DNA of 64,000 nt, taken from NCBI GenBank assembly GCA_963848195.1, contig CAWKCY010000001.1, positions 124,001-188,000 of the forward strand, written 5' to 3'. The position numbers and the translations under genes are program-made. This document shows, one piece after another, positions 45,780 to 54,451 of the stretch; position 1 is the first letter of the stretch, and every line of letters begins with the position of its first letter. A model generated the notes under the pieces. That model saw only the letters and a program-made list of their open reading frames with translations. It was not told the DNA's origin and did no database searches. The DNA is from CAVQBP01 sp963848195 (lineage in GTDB: Bacteria > Bacteroidota > Ignavibacteria > Ignavibacteriales > Ignavibacteriaceae).

Positions 45780-46361
45780 GTAATGAAGGGGCACAAGGAA
45801 CGCAAAAAAGTTTAGGAGAAATGTAAATACTTGAAACCTTACCATCCCTCTCCTTCAAATCGGAGAGGGTGGGAAAAGGTTTGGTTTGGGAACCGAAAAG
45901 GCATTTATAAAAAGATTGGATGGTGTTCGTTAGTTTTGAGGCCAAGTACTATTCCATCCAATCACAATTCCAAAAATTCAAACTAATGAATTTTAGAATC
46001 TGAAATTTGACAAGATTAAATTATCAAACTTCTAATAAGTAAATTAGCAGAAGAAATAATAAAAGCAAATGAGGATAAACTGAAAAGCTATAAAATTAAT
46101 AAGAATGTTATGAAGAGCACATAAAATAAATATTCTACCATTCTGCCAAATCTTCTATATGGTGCAAACATCCTCTTGTACTGTATTAAAAATAAACATA
46201 TATTAACTGTCGAACTCAACTCCTAATTTTGCTATAAGGCAAACTATATCACAATAAAATTTCCATCTTTCCTAAAAGTTTTGATAGACATGTCTTATGG
46301 CAGGCGTTCAGAATGGCAATATGTGTGTAACCTCATTTAAATTAAATGAAAAGTTGGAGAA
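45780..46361. other. Gene-free region with a palindrome and AAATTCC-type low-complexity sequence
   Basis: These 582 bases contain a hairpin CCCTCTCC/GGAGAGGG (45846-45869) and stretches such as CACAATTCCAAAAATTCAAA near 45962. A short frame at 46041-46123 reads KLAEEIIKANEDKLKSYK, but it is too short to assign. No gene is called. Confidence 0.5.
45846..45869. repeat. 8-bp palindrome of the C-rich intergenic type
   Basis: CCCTCTCC (45846-45853) pairs with GGAGAGGG (45862-45869) around TTCAAATC. A close relative, CCCTCCCCTTT/AAAGGGGAGGG, stands at 50671-50695. Both follow the end of a gene by about 40-80 bases. They look like two members of a dispersed palindromic repeat. Confidence 0.7.
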
Positions 46362-47222
46362 ATGAAAAAGATAATTTCGGAATTCAGCAGAATATTTATA
46401 CTTACCATACTTGCTACATTATCATGTAATTTCAAAACCGGTTTTGCACAACAGCAGCAAAATGCTAATGCATATACTTTCTGGGATTTTGGAAAAGGTG
46501 CCAATGATATAGAGAATGTCGAGCAAAAGATCTGGATTGCTTTACCGGCTCCTTCAAGCCAATGGGTTATAACCTGGAAGTGGACTGCAGATCCTGCTCA
46601 CGGAGGCTACTTAGGTTTTAATACCGATAAGGATGGGAAGGCACAAGCACTTTTTTCTTTGTGGAATGCAACTGAGGCGACTGGAGACAGCTGTCTGGAG
46701 TTTGGAGGTGAGGGGAGCGGGTGGAGCTGCAGGTCTTCTTTTGAAATTAAGTCGGATATATTTTACCAATTGCGATTAGCCCGCACAAAATCGGAAGCTG
46801 ATGGTGTCTGGTGGGGAGCATGGATAGTTGAAAACCCGGTTTCAGATTCACCGAAAGAGTATTTTCTTGGTGAAATAAAGGTAAAGAGTGAAATGAATAT
46901 GATTGAAGGCAACTCAATCAATAATTTCAGCGAATATTATGGTCAAACTCAGGATAGATGCAGCAGTGTACCTCTTTCCATATTTGGAGTTACTCCTCCA
47001 CAGGCTAATAAAGATGGGAACGGTAACTATAACAGAACATCAAAATTTAACGGTTCGAGTGACCCTAAGCAAAATCCATGTCAATCAGGAGATGAGCCGC
47101 AAGGAGCTTTATTTAAAGTAGAAAATTATGACTTTGGCTCATTAAATGGAGCACTCATATTTCTTGGTGGTACTGCCAGTGAACACACTTTACCGGAGAA
47201 TGTACAGAGTCCTTCTGAATAA
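46362..47222 (+). CDS. Secreted DUF3472-like protein
   Basis: The 286-residue product has a signal sequence at about residues 1-28 (LATLSCNF contains a possible lipobox-like LSC, but FAQQQQ suggests ordinary cleavage). The mature part resembles DUF3472 carbohydrate-associated domains: GYLGFNTDKDGKAQALFSLWN, FGGEGSGWSCRSSFEIKSD and YQLRLARTKSEADGVWWGAW. A GGAG site precedes ATG 46362. The function is not known. Six cysteines in the mature region may form disulfides. Confidence 0.55.
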   Translation: MKKIISEFSRIFILTILATLSCNFKTGFAQQQQNANAYTFWDFGKGANDIENVEQKIWIALPAPSSQWVITWKWTADPAHGGYLGFNTDKDGKAQALFSLWNATEATGDSCLEFGGEGSGWSCRSSFEIKSDIFYQLRLARTKSEADGVWWGAWIVENPVSDSPKEYFLGEIKVKSEMNMIEGNSINNFSEYYGQTQDRCSSVPLSIFGVTPPQANKDGNGNYNRTSKFNGSSDPKQNPCQSGDEPQGALFKVENYDFGSLNGALIFLGGTASEHTLPENVQSPSE

Positions 47223-47457
47223 AAGTCAAAGGTCAAAAATCAAAAGTCAAAATAGTCACTTATTAACGGATTATGATTAGGTTTATATTGGATTTAACGG
47301 CTGTCAGATGGCTGTCAGATCATATATTGGGGAAGGAATTTGATTATTATATAAATATTCAAAACATTAGGAGATAATATAAGTATTTAGAAATCTTTTT
47401 ACGAGTTTTGGTTCTTAAGAGGAAAAATATATATAAAGGTAATCACTGCATATTACA
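47223..47457. repeat. Short direct repeats in a gene-free gap
   Basis: The gap opens with decayed AAAGTCAAA-type repeats (47223-47257). It then has an exact tandem duplication of GGCTGTCAGAT (47299-47309 and 47310-47320). No gene is seen. Confidence 0.65.
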
Positions 47458-48276
47458 TTAGCGGCTTAAAATTTTTCTAATTAGTGCTCCTGTCTTATTG
47501 TTTTTTATTAATTGCCACATTTTTGTTCTTCTAAGAAAATCGATTGCATTGTTTCTTGATCTGGAAAGAACAATTACCTTGCTGTTAAAAAATGCTGATT
47601 CTTTAGTTAGGAATTCAGGATTCATTCCGGATAAACCTTTTACATATAAATCAGCAATATCTTTGTTGTTGGTAAAAAGAATCTTCCCGTCGAAGGTAGA
47701 AAAGGGGATTAACTTAGTATCACCACTCAAGAGATATTTACATGTGCCCTCAGAAACTCCAGGCCAGCTATTTACAAAAAAATCATCAAGGATAATTACT
47801 CCGCCCTCGCAAAGAGTCTTCTCGGCAAGCTTTAGATCATTAAACACTACTTCGGCAGTATGACCACCGTCTACTGAAAATAGTCTTATTTTACTTTTGG
47901 TTTGAGTTAGTAAAAAATCAGGAGAGATATCCATGGAATTTTCAGTAATAATTCTAATTCTTTCAAAGTCACATGAATTATTTTTTAAATTCTTAATTAA
48001 CTTCTCTTTATCACCTTTGCCGGAATTGTCAATATTACCGGATTGCATTTCGAACAGATCAATTGCTGCACTCATTTCATCAGATTTTGTAAGCAGGTGA
48101 AGGAGAATAAATGCTTTACCGTGATGGACTCCTATTTCGCATACGGAGCCGATGATATTATTCGTTTCTTGAATTTCCCCGAGCTTTAAGATTGCTTTTA
48201 GAGCAAGCGGAGAAATCCATCCTTCGACTTTTTTATAAGAATGTTTGACGTATTTATTTAGGGTTATATTTATCAT
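47458..48276 (-). CDS. Class I SAM-dependent methyltransferase-like protein
   Basis: The 272-residue product has a Rossmann-type core: the SAM-binding strand/loop VCEIGVHHGKAFILL, AAIDLFE, the FSVDGGHTAEVVFNDLKLAEKTL block and GGVIILDDFFVNSWPGVSEG. This matches Methyltransf_24-type proteins often found with surface polysaccharide genes. No such genes are adjacent. The acceptor is unknown. Confidence 0.78.
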   Translation of the reverse strand: MINITLNKYVKHSYKKVEGWISPLALKAILKLGEIQETNNIIGSVCEIGVHHGKAFILLHLLTKSDEMSAAIDLFEMQSGNIDNSGKGDKEKLIKNLKNNSCDFERIRIITENSMDISPDFLLTQTKSKIRLFSVDGGHTAEVVFNDLKLAEKTLCEGGVIILDDFFVNSWPGVSEGTCKYLLSGDTKLIPFSTFDGKILFTNNKDIADLYVKGLSGMNPEFLTKESAFFNSKVIVLSRSRNNAIDFLRRTKMWQLIKNNKTGALIRKILSR

Positions 48277-48417
48277 TTATATTGTCTGAGGGTAACGAGT
48301 ATCACACGAAGTTTAACTTATCTTACAATTAAGATATTTAGCACAAATTATATATACTTTATTTAAGAGTTTTCATGGATTAAAATAATAAAGAGCGGGA
48401 GAAAAATAAAATAGAAT

Positions 48418-48852
48418 ATGGCAGATAAAATTAATAAGATATTTGACAAGCTAGCCTCTCACGTTACTCATTTTGCGGGGAGCAGTTCGGCATTCGGAAT
48501 TGCTTTTTTTGTTATTTTTATTTGGGTTATTTCAGGTCCTATATTTCATTTTTCCGATACATGGCAGTTAGTAATTAATACCGGCACAACAATTATTACG
48601 TTTTTGATGGTTTTTTTAATTCAGAGATCACAGAATAAGGATTCAGAAGCTATTCAGATAAAATTAAATGAATTAATAGCAGCTACAAAAGGAGCGAGCA
48701 ATTCTTTAATTGATATAGAAAGCCTTACCGAAGAGCAACTGGATGTTATTCATAAATATTATTCAGTTTTAGCCGACCAGACTAAGAAATCATCAAAAAT
48801 TAGGATGAGCCATTCGGTTGCTAAAGCGAAGGAGAGAGCTTTAAAAAAATAA
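48418..48852 (+). CDS. Low-affinity iron permease family membrane protein
   Basis: The 144-residue product has two transmembrane segments (about 22-43 and 50-68) in the pattern of the family: HVTHFAGSSSAFGIAFFVIFIWVISGP and INTGTTIITFLMVFLIQRSQNKDSEAIQIKLNELI. The soluble tail carries the conserved IDIESLTEEQLDVIHKYY stretch. Transport of iron has been proposed from the fungal family but is not established for the small bacterial members. Confidence 0.82.
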   Translation: MADKINKIFDKLASHVTHFAGSSSAFGIAFFVIFIWVISGPIFHFSDTWQLVINTGTTIITFLMVFLIQRSQNKDSEAIQIKLNELIAATKGASNSLIDIESLTEEQLDVIHKYYSVLADQTKKSSKIRMSHSVAKAKERALKK

Positions 48853-48905
48853 CTAGAAATCTACTTAGTAAAATTACTTTAGTTTATAAATTATTCGCAA
48901 TTAGT

Positions 48906-49982
48906 TTAGGGAACGATTTTTTTATCGGGTGGGGGAATATTATTTCCTAATAGAAAACCGATAGGTTCCAGGGGTTCAATCCGGTCAAATATTATTTTTA
49001 CAATCGCAGTAAGGGGTATAGATAAAAACATGCCTGGAATTCCCCATAGAGCTCCTCCAATTAATACAACTATGATTGAGATGAGAGCATTAATATTCAC
49101 TTTTGAAGCGACTATTTTCGGAACTATAAGGTGATTATCAAAAAATTGTATTACATTATATATTATAAATACCCAAAGGGCGTAGATGGGGGGCTGGCTG
49201 GTAATTGCCATAATCATAGCGAGTCCTATAGCTATAACACCTCCTATATAAGGGATAAGATTTAATAAAGCCCCGGCAACACCAATCAAAATAGCTGATT
49301 CAACTCCAAGTGCAAGCAAAGAAACCGAATTAAGTACTGCGATAATTGCAGTTTCAATCATAAGTCCCAATAAATAGCTTTGAACCAGGTCCTTCGATTT
49401 ATATACTACATCAGCGACAAATTTGTGCTTTTCTTTAGGGAAAAGTTTTTTAATAAATTCCAGGAATAACGGTTTATAAAGCAGAATTAAAAATATATAT
49501 ACCGGCAGGACTATTAGTAAAAATAATAATCCGCTTATAGTGCTTACTACAGGTCCGACTAAAGATTTACCGCTGCTTAAACCTTTATTTTTAGTTTTTT
49601 CTACCCAGTCTATAATTTTCGGTTTACTCACATTGAAAGTTTGTGAGACCCAGTCGGTTAACTGGTTGAAAAGTTCCGAGAATTTATTTTTAAATTTTGG
49701 GAATTCATTTCCGAAAGCGGCAATTTGTGAAGATAAAAAATATGCTATTGCAAATAAGATAAAAGCCGCTGTGAGAATAGCAATAATTATAGCTATAACC
49801 CTGTTAATTTTTCTTTCGCATAAATAATTTACAATCGGGTTTAAGAGAACAGCAACGATTACTGCAAACAGAAATGGAAGAATTATTTCCTGTCCTATAT
49901 AGAGAATAAAAAGAAAGGCGACCAATGCTATTAGGATTTGTGAGACTTTAACGTAAAATGGGATATTAAATTTGGATGTCAT
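48906..49982 (-). CDS. AI-2E family transporter (PerM-like)
   Basis: The 358-residue polytopic protein has about eight hydrophobic segments. It has the family features PFLFAVIVAVLLNPIVNYL early, an amphipathic middle region (about 90-140), and the C-terminal conserved part NLIPYIGGVIAIGLAMIMA and GGALWGIPGMFLSIPLTAIVKIIFD. Family members export small molecules or exchange sodium for protons; the substrate here is not predictable. Confidence 0.88.
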   Translation of the reverse strand: MTSKFNIPFYVKVSQILIALVAFLFILYIGQEIILPFLFAVIVAVLLNPIVNYLCERKINRVIAIIIAILTAAFILFAIAYFLSSQIAAFGNEFPKFKNKFSELFNQLTDWVSQTFNVSKPKIIDWVEKTKNKGLSSGKSLVGPVVSTISGLLFLLIVLPVYIFLILLYKPLFLEFIKKLFPKEKHKFVADVVYKSKDLVQSYLLGLMIETAIIAVLNSVSLLALGVESAILIGVAGALLNLIPYIGGVIAIGLAMIMAITSQPPIYALWVFIIYNVIQFFDNHLIVPKIVASKVNINALISIIVVLIGGALWGIPGMFLSIPLTAIVKIIFDRIEPLEPIGFLLGNNIPPPDKKIVP

Positions 49983-50031
49983 AATAAATTACTTTATCTA
50001 GAAAAATTATATGGACTAAAGGATGAAAAGT

Positions 50032-50232
50032 TTACCTGCTTTTAGGGATAATCAATATTATGCCTAAAATCAAAACAATTCCTGTAATAATGATAGGTAC
50101 AATGCTCCCCTGGCTGATAGTTATATTAATTCCTAATAAACTAAACTTGTCAGTTTGATTCGCATAATTTATACCTGATATTATTAATCCAATAATACCA
50201 AGTATAACCAATATTATTCCTGTAATTTTCAT
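50032..50232 (-). CDS. Small two-helix membrane protein, DUF3185-like
   Basis: The 66-residue product has two hydrophobic helices (about 4-21 and 44-62) separated by a polar stretch with TISQGSIVP. This architecture resembles DUF3185 proteins. It ends about 50 bases upstream of the AI-2E transporter start on the same strand. The function is unknown. Confidence 0.6.
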   Translation of the reverse strand: MKITGIILVILGIIGLIISGINYANQTDKFSLLGINITISQGSIVPIIITGIVLILGIILIIPKSR

Positions 50233-50402
50233 ATAAAATACAATCTTTCTTAAAATTAAATATTTAATGAAGAAAAAACGTCGTTTAATTCTCTTGATTC
50301 ATTATAAGCCCTCTCTAAGTTTTTTTATGTGCCTTAAAACATATTTTTTATAAACCCGTGATTAGATAACAGCATTAATAATAAAACATAATTAATATAG
50401 AC

Positions 50403-50443
50403 TAGTGTTATATAAGAATTCGTTTTAAACGAAGTTAACACTA
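50403..50443 (+). promoter_or_regulatory. Nested stem-loop upstream of the Lmo0937-like gene
   Basis: TAGTGTTA (50403-50410) pairs exactly with TAACACTA (50436-50443). Inside, TTCGTTT (50419-50425) pairs with AAACGAA (50427-50433). The structure ends 40 bases before the ATG at 50484, so it may be a leader structure or a palindromic operator pair. No T run follows it. Confidence 0.6.
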
Positions 50444-50483
50444 TAGTTAATAAATATGAATTAGATAACCTTTGGAGGACAAC

Positions 50484-50633
50484 ATGCTCTGGACAATTTT
50501 CGTAATTCTATTGGTTCTTTGGCTATTAGGTTTAGTAACATCTTATACGTTAGGGGGATTCATACATGTATTGTTAGTTATAGCCATAATTATTTTAATA
50601 GTTAATTTAGTATCCGGAAGGCGAGCGGTTTAA
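50484..50633 (+). CDS. Lmo0937-type small membrane protein
   Basis: This 49-residue frame has a strong ribosome-binding site (GGAGG at 50474-50478) before the ATG. It reads MLWTIFVILLVLWLLGLVTS, continues with a YTLGGFIHVLLV second helix, and ends SGRRAV. This is the known pattern of the Lmo0937 family of two-helix membrane proteins, common in stress-related gene neighbourhoods. The function is not established. Confidence 0.87.
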   Translation: MLWTIFVILLVLWLLGLVTSYTLGGFIHVLLVIAIIILIVNLVSGRRAV

Positions 50634-50670
50634 GTATTAAGTATTTAGACAATAAAGAACCCCACCCCGG

Positions 50671-50695
50671 CCCTCCCCTTTGGTAAAGGGGAGGG
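50671..50695. repeat. Perfect 11-bp C-rich palindrome
   Basis: CCCTCCCCTTT (50671-50681) and AAAGGGGAGGG (50685-50695) pair completely around GGT. The preceding CCCCACCCCGGC makes this the most GC-rich spot in the region. It is related in form to the palindrome at 45846-45869. It could terminate the Lmo0937-like transcript, but no T run follows. Confidence 0.75.
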
Positions 50696-50705
50696 TAAAT
50701 TCTAG

Positions 50706-51044
50706 CTTCCTTTTTTTAACAAGGAGAGCAGGATTCCGGGAGCCACTATAGTTGGAGTAGATGAGAATAAAAATCTACCCGAAGAATTTGCTTTATTACA
50801 AAATTATCCGAATCCATTTAACCCGGTTACGACTATTAGTTATAATCTACCCAAACATGCACATGTTTTATTAAAAGTGTATGATATTTTAGGGAGTGAA
50901 GTAGCAACACTTATAAATAAAGAACAAAATGCAGGGAGGTACAATTTTAATTTTAATGCCTCCAATATTTCGAGCGGTGTATATTTCTACAGCTTAAAGG
51001 CAGGTGCCTTTTTTGCAAATAAAAAGATGATATTGGTGAAATGA
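50706..51044 (+). pseudogene. Orphan type IX sorting-domain fragment
   Basis: A frame open from 50706 (just after a TAG) to TGA 51042-51044 has no plausible start codon or signal peptide. It encodes LPEEFALLQNYPNPFNPVTT, then TISYNLPK, VYDILGSEVATLINKEQNAG, SSGVYFYSLKAG and the end KKMILVK. This is a complete C-terminal sorting domain without its cargo. It is probably what remains of a larger exported protein gene after deletion. Confidence 0.8.
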
Positions 51045-51085
51045 GACGTAGATTTTCACAGATTATGAATTAGAATTTGGATGAA
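51044..51085 (+). repeat. Second copy of the post-stop dispersed repeat
   Basis: GAGACGTAGATTTTCACAGA directly follows the stop of the sorting-tail fragment, then comes a TTAGAATTTGGATGAAAAT phrase. It matches the copy at 33003-33060 in motif order. The two copies differ by several substitutions and a short gap. Confidence 0.55.
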
Positions 51086-51173
51086 AATATCAGACAGAAT
51101 AATTTGGTAAGATTATAATAAGTCTAAATATTCTTTGATTATTTTTATCCGACTTGTTTTATAGATCCTCTAT

Positions 51174-51384
51174 GAGGATCTTAAGATAGTGGGTTTTTCT
51201 CTACTATAATAATTAAACATCTATGATGTTTTTATTAATTACCCGGTTTATTTTTCAAAAATGTTCCATTCTGAAGCTGCGAGGATCTTAACGTACTGGA
51301 TTTTTCTCCGCAATAATTAAACATCTACGATGTTTTTATTAATTATCTGGTTTATTCTTCAAAAAAGTTCCATCATGAAGTTCT
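51174..51384. repeat. Tandem duplication (about 105 bp, two copies) covering the 3' end of the pirin gene
   Basis: Copy 1 (51174-51280) and copy 2 (51281-51384) are adjacent and align along their length with roughly 85 percent identity by eye. Each contains GAGGATCTTAA at the left and an AAACATC-TAY-GATGTTT hairpin (51215-51231; 51319-51335). Each then carries, on the minus strand, the coding end LKNKP(D/G)N-stop. Copy 2 is the real end of the pirin gene; copy 1 is a duplicate fragment (LQNGTFLKNKPGN). A further hairpin GATCCTC-TAT-GAGGATC (51164-51180) overlaps the left edge. Confidence 0.85.
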
Positions 51385-52253
51385 TCAAAGGCTTTTCTTA
51401 ATTCCGCTTGAGTATTCATTACAATCGGGCCGTACCAGGCTACAGGTTCTTTTAATGGTCTACCGGAAATAAGAAGGAAGCGGATTCCCTCATCTCCTGC
51501 CTGTACGGTAACTTCATCGCCGCTATCAAATAGGATTAGGGATCTATTGTCGGCATCTACCGGTGGATTAGTATCCAGCCAGCCAACACTTTCCGTAGGT
51601 ACAGCAAGCGGGCCTGAAGCATTGCTGAATTTCCCGGAGCCTGCGAAAACATATGCAAATGCATTATTTCTTGTGTCAATAGATAGTGATTTTCTTTTAC
51701 CAGCAGGAACGGAAACATCGATGTATATAGGATCAGCAGCAATGCCGTCAACGGGACCTTTCTTTCCCCAGAAATTTCCGCAGACAATCCTAACATGCGT
51801 ACCATCATCATCAGTTACTTCAGGCATATCAGCCGATTTAATTTCCTGATAACGTGGTTTTGTCATTTTTAATGCTGCCGGCAGATTAGCCCAAAGCTGG
51901 AAACCATGCATTCTACCTACCTGATCACCTTTAGGCATTTCCTGATGAATGATCCCGCTTCCTGCGGTCATCCACTGAACATCCCCTGAAGAGATCACGC
52001 CCTTATTCCCTATACTATCACCATGCTCGACACTCCCGGCAAGAACATAAGTAATTGTTTCAATTCCCCTATGTGGATGCCAGGGAAATCCGGCGAGATA
52101 ATCTTCAGGGCGTTCGTTACGGAAGTCATCCAGAAGCAGAAATGGGTCAACTTCCGAAGGATCACCGAAGCCGATAGCACGGCGGAGATTAACACCGGCT
52201 CCTTCAATTGTAGGCTGAGCTTTTAATATTTTTTTAATAGGGCGTATAGACAT
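51339..52253 (-). CDS. Pirin family protein
   Basis: Pirins are bicupin metal-binding proteins; some have quercetinase activity. The 304-residue product has the N-terminal metal motif FPWHPHRGIETITYVLAG, then WMTAGSGIIHQEMP with the remaining His/Glu ligands, and the C-terminal pirin domain (LLISGRPLKEPVAWYGPIVMNTQAEL). The last 14 codons are part of the tandem duplication noted at 51174-51384. It lies 45 bases downstream of the MFS gene start on the same strand. Confidence 0.93.
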   Translation of the reverse strand: MSIRPIKKILKAQPTIEGAGVNLRRAIGFGDPSEVDPFLLLDDFRNERPEDYLAGFPWHPHRGIETITYVLAGSVEHGDSIGNKGVISSGDVQWMTAGSGIIHQEMPKGDQVGRMHGFQLWANLPAALKMTKPRYQEIKSADMPEVTDDDGTHVRIVCGNFWGKKGPVDGIAADPIYIDVSVPAGKRKSLSIDTRNNAFAYVFAGSGKFSNASGPLAVPTESVGWLDTNPPVDADNRSLILFDSGDEVTVQAGDEGIRFLLISGRPLKEPVAWYGPIVMNTQAELRKAFEELHDGTFLKNKPDN

Positions 52254-52297
52254 AAATTTCTCCTTTTAGAATAAAAATATATAAATAGCGGTATTCT

Positions 52298-53836
52298 TTA
52301 ATTTTTTAAAATTCCTTTTTCAACGGTGATTAGTGCAATCAATGAACTTAACCATGAAAGAACTACGGAAACAATAATGACTAAATTAAAGGAGTCCACA
52401 AATGATTCTTTAACACTCAATGCCACAACAGATGATTCTTTTTGGGTCAAACCAGCAGGGGGTTTAGTTTCTGCAAGTTTATTTGAATTCTTAAGTAATT
52501 CAGCCTTTTTATCTGCCGGAATTTTTAGATTATCAACTTTAACTTCAAGATTATTTTTAAAAGTAATTATCATGAAAGTCCCAAGAACTGCTATGGCGAA
52601 CAGACCTGCAGCGCGAGCAACTGTATTATTTATTCCGGATGCAATTCCCGAATGCTTTTCGCTAACCGAGGCCATGACTGCAGCAGTGAGAGGAGCAACA
52701 ACAATCCCCATTCCTATACCGAGTAAAGCAATTCCGGGAAAGTATGTAGTCCAGTATTCCGAAGGTCCATTGGTGATTCCGGGAAAAATTAGAAGAAAGA
52801 GTCCTAATCCAGCAAATAACGGTCCTATGATCAAAGGTTTTCTTGCACCAAACTTATCAGAAAATTTTCCCGAGAACCGAGAAATCCCGGAAATTAAAAT
52901 AGCAAAAGGAAGAATAGCGAGCCCTGCAGTTTCTTCGGGATAACCCTGAACCTGAATTAGGTTTAAGGGAAAGAAAAACAATGCAGCATTTAAGGCCGCA
53001 TACATGAATAAGGTTAGAGTATTTACACCGCTGAAAGTTTTTGATTTAAATAAATTAAGAGGCATCATTGGCTGCTTGCTTCTTTTTTCAACGAAAATAA
53101 AAATTATAATAGATATGACACCGATAATTAAAGCTGCTTCAATTCTTAAATTACTAAAACCGCTCTCAGAAGCTTCCAAAAAGCCGTAAGTTATCCCTCC
53201 TAGCCCCAAAGTTGCGAATAAAGCACCGGTTAAATCCAGATGTTTTGCAGAATCATCATGACTTTCAGGTACTTTTAGAATTAAAATAAATATAGTAAAT
53301 ACTGCCAGCGGAACATTTATAAAGAATATAGCTCTCCAAAGTCCAATACCTGCAAGCCAGCCGCCTAAAACAGGCCCAATAATCGTTGTTAAAGCGCTGA
53401 AAGTAGACCATGTTCCGAAAGCTTTACCTCTTCTTTCTGAGGGAATAACAGCCGAAATTATTGCTAAACTTTCCGGTACCATCAAAGCGCCTCCTATACC
53501 CTGAGATGCCCGGGAAATAATAAGCATTAATTTACCGCTTGAAATACCGCAAAGAAATGAAGAAATACTGAACAAAATTATTCCGATTATAAATATTTTT
53601 TTTCTACCGTAAATATCTCCTAAGGAACCTCCGACAAGCAAAAGTGAAGAAAGGAAAATTGAATAGGCATTAATAATCCAGAGGAGGGATTTTCCGTTAA
53701 TATCCAGATCATTCTGAATAGCAGGAAGGGCAACATTCAGCGCGGTGAAATCAATAAATACCATGCTGGAAGCGAGGATAGTAGATATCAAAGTAAACAA
53801 TTCAAAATTATTGTTTACCCGCTTATTTTTATTCAT
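52298..53836 (-). CDS. MFS drug exporter, DHA2 (EmrB/QacA) type
   Basis: The 512-residue product has about 14 hydrophobic segments. Motif A (LGDIYGRKKIF) follows the second helix, and motif C-like GPVLGGWLAGIGLWRAIFFINVP lies in the fifth-sixth helix region. Early DHA2 phrases are MVFIDFTALNVALPAIQNDL and LLWIINAYSI. It is expected to export hydrophobic compounds with the proton gradient. No outer-membrane or adaptor partner is adjacent. Confidence 0.9.
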   Translation of the reverse strand: MNKNKRVNNNFELFTLISTILASSMVFIDFTALNVALPAIQNDLDINGKSLLWIINAYSIFLSSLLLVGGSLGDIYGRKKIFIIGIILFSISSFLCGISSGKLMLIISRASQGIGGALMVPESLAIISAVIPSERRGKAFGTWSTFSALTTIIGPVLGGWLAGIGLWRAIFFINVPLAVFTIFILILKVPESHDDSAKHLDLTGALFATLGLGGITYGFLEASESGFSNLRIEAALIIGVISIIIFIFVEKRSKQPMMPLNLFKSKTFSGVNTLTLFMYAALNAALFFFPLNLIQVQGYPEETAGLAILPFAILISGISRFSGKFSDKFGARKPLIIGPLFAGLGLFLLIFPGITNGPSEYWTTYFPGIALLGIGMGIVVAPLTAAVMASVSEKHSGIASGINNTVARAAGLFAIAVLGTFMIITFKNNLEVKVDNLKIPADKKAELLKNSNKLAETKPPAGLTQKESSVVALSVKESFVDSFNLVIIVSVVLSWLSSLIALITVEKGILKN

Positions 53837-53939
53837 AGAAAATACAATTTTTTATAAAGCGACCGACATAGAAATTATATATACTGTTTCTCGCGGATTA
53901 TCCCTTTATTAACTTTTTCACCAAGGAATTTGGCAATTT

Positions 53940-54173
53940 TTATTGTTTATAATTCTCAACAATATTAGGAGGGCGGACTTTTGCTTTATCCGGATCTTTT
54001 CCTGCACTGCGGAGTGCATTTCTTTGACGTAAAAAATCCCAGCATTGATCTAGCTCTATTTTCATCTCATGCAGTTCTTTCAATTCTTCGTCATTCAGAT
54101 TTTCTTTTGCATAGAGACGAGATTCTTCATCGGCTAATTTTTTTATATGTTTAAGAACATCTTTATTTTCCAT
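53940..54173 (-). CDS. DUF2630 family protein
   Basis: Start ATG 54173 is chosen because an AAAGGA ribosome-binding site lies just upstream; the TTG five codons earlier overlaps that site. The 77-residue product matches DUF2630: ENKDVLKHIKKLADEESRL, then IELDQCWDFLRQRNALRSAG and RPPNIVENYKQ. The family is a short helical hairpin of unknown function, common in actinobacteria and stress-related clusters. Confidence 0.87.
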   Translation of the reverse strand: MENKDVLKHIKKLADEESRLYAKENLNDEELKELHEMKIELDQCWDFLRQRNALRSAGKDPDKAKVRPPNIVENYKQ

Positions 54174-54188
54174 GGTTTTTCCTTTCAA

Positions 54189-54451
54189 TTAATTCTGCTA
54201 TATCAAATTAAAAAAGTCCAGAAAGATTTGAGGTGACTGGTAATACCTAGGAAGCTGAAGGAACTTTTACCACAGAGGTAACTGGCAGGGGATTAAATTC
54301 CAAATTACAAAAAACAAAAGACAAATAAATTACAATGAATAAATTCAAAATTTCAAACACGATAACCGGAGCATTTACCCTTTAGATAACAGAGAAGGTT
54401 AAAATTCCAGATGACAAATTAGGAAGCGGCTGGAGAAGAATAGGTTTTTAT
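54189..54451. repeat. Low-complexity AAATTCCAAA-type sequence in a gene-free gap
   Basis: The gap between DUF2630 and PP2C contains phrases such as AAATTCCAAATTAC (54295-54308), AACAAAAGACAAATAAATTAC and AAATTCAAAATTTCAAAC. They resemble the stretch at 45962-46010. These look like decayed copies of a simple dispersed repeat. Confidence 0.45.

Noticed and set aside
46041..46123. Short frame KLAEEIIKANEDKLKSYK resembling a GatB or SGNH-hydrolase C-terminus
   Set aside because: It is too short and compositionally simple to separate a gene remnant from chance.
52326..52943. 205-codon plus-strand frame inside the MFS gene
   Set aside because: It is antisense to a well-supported transporter and has no independent support.
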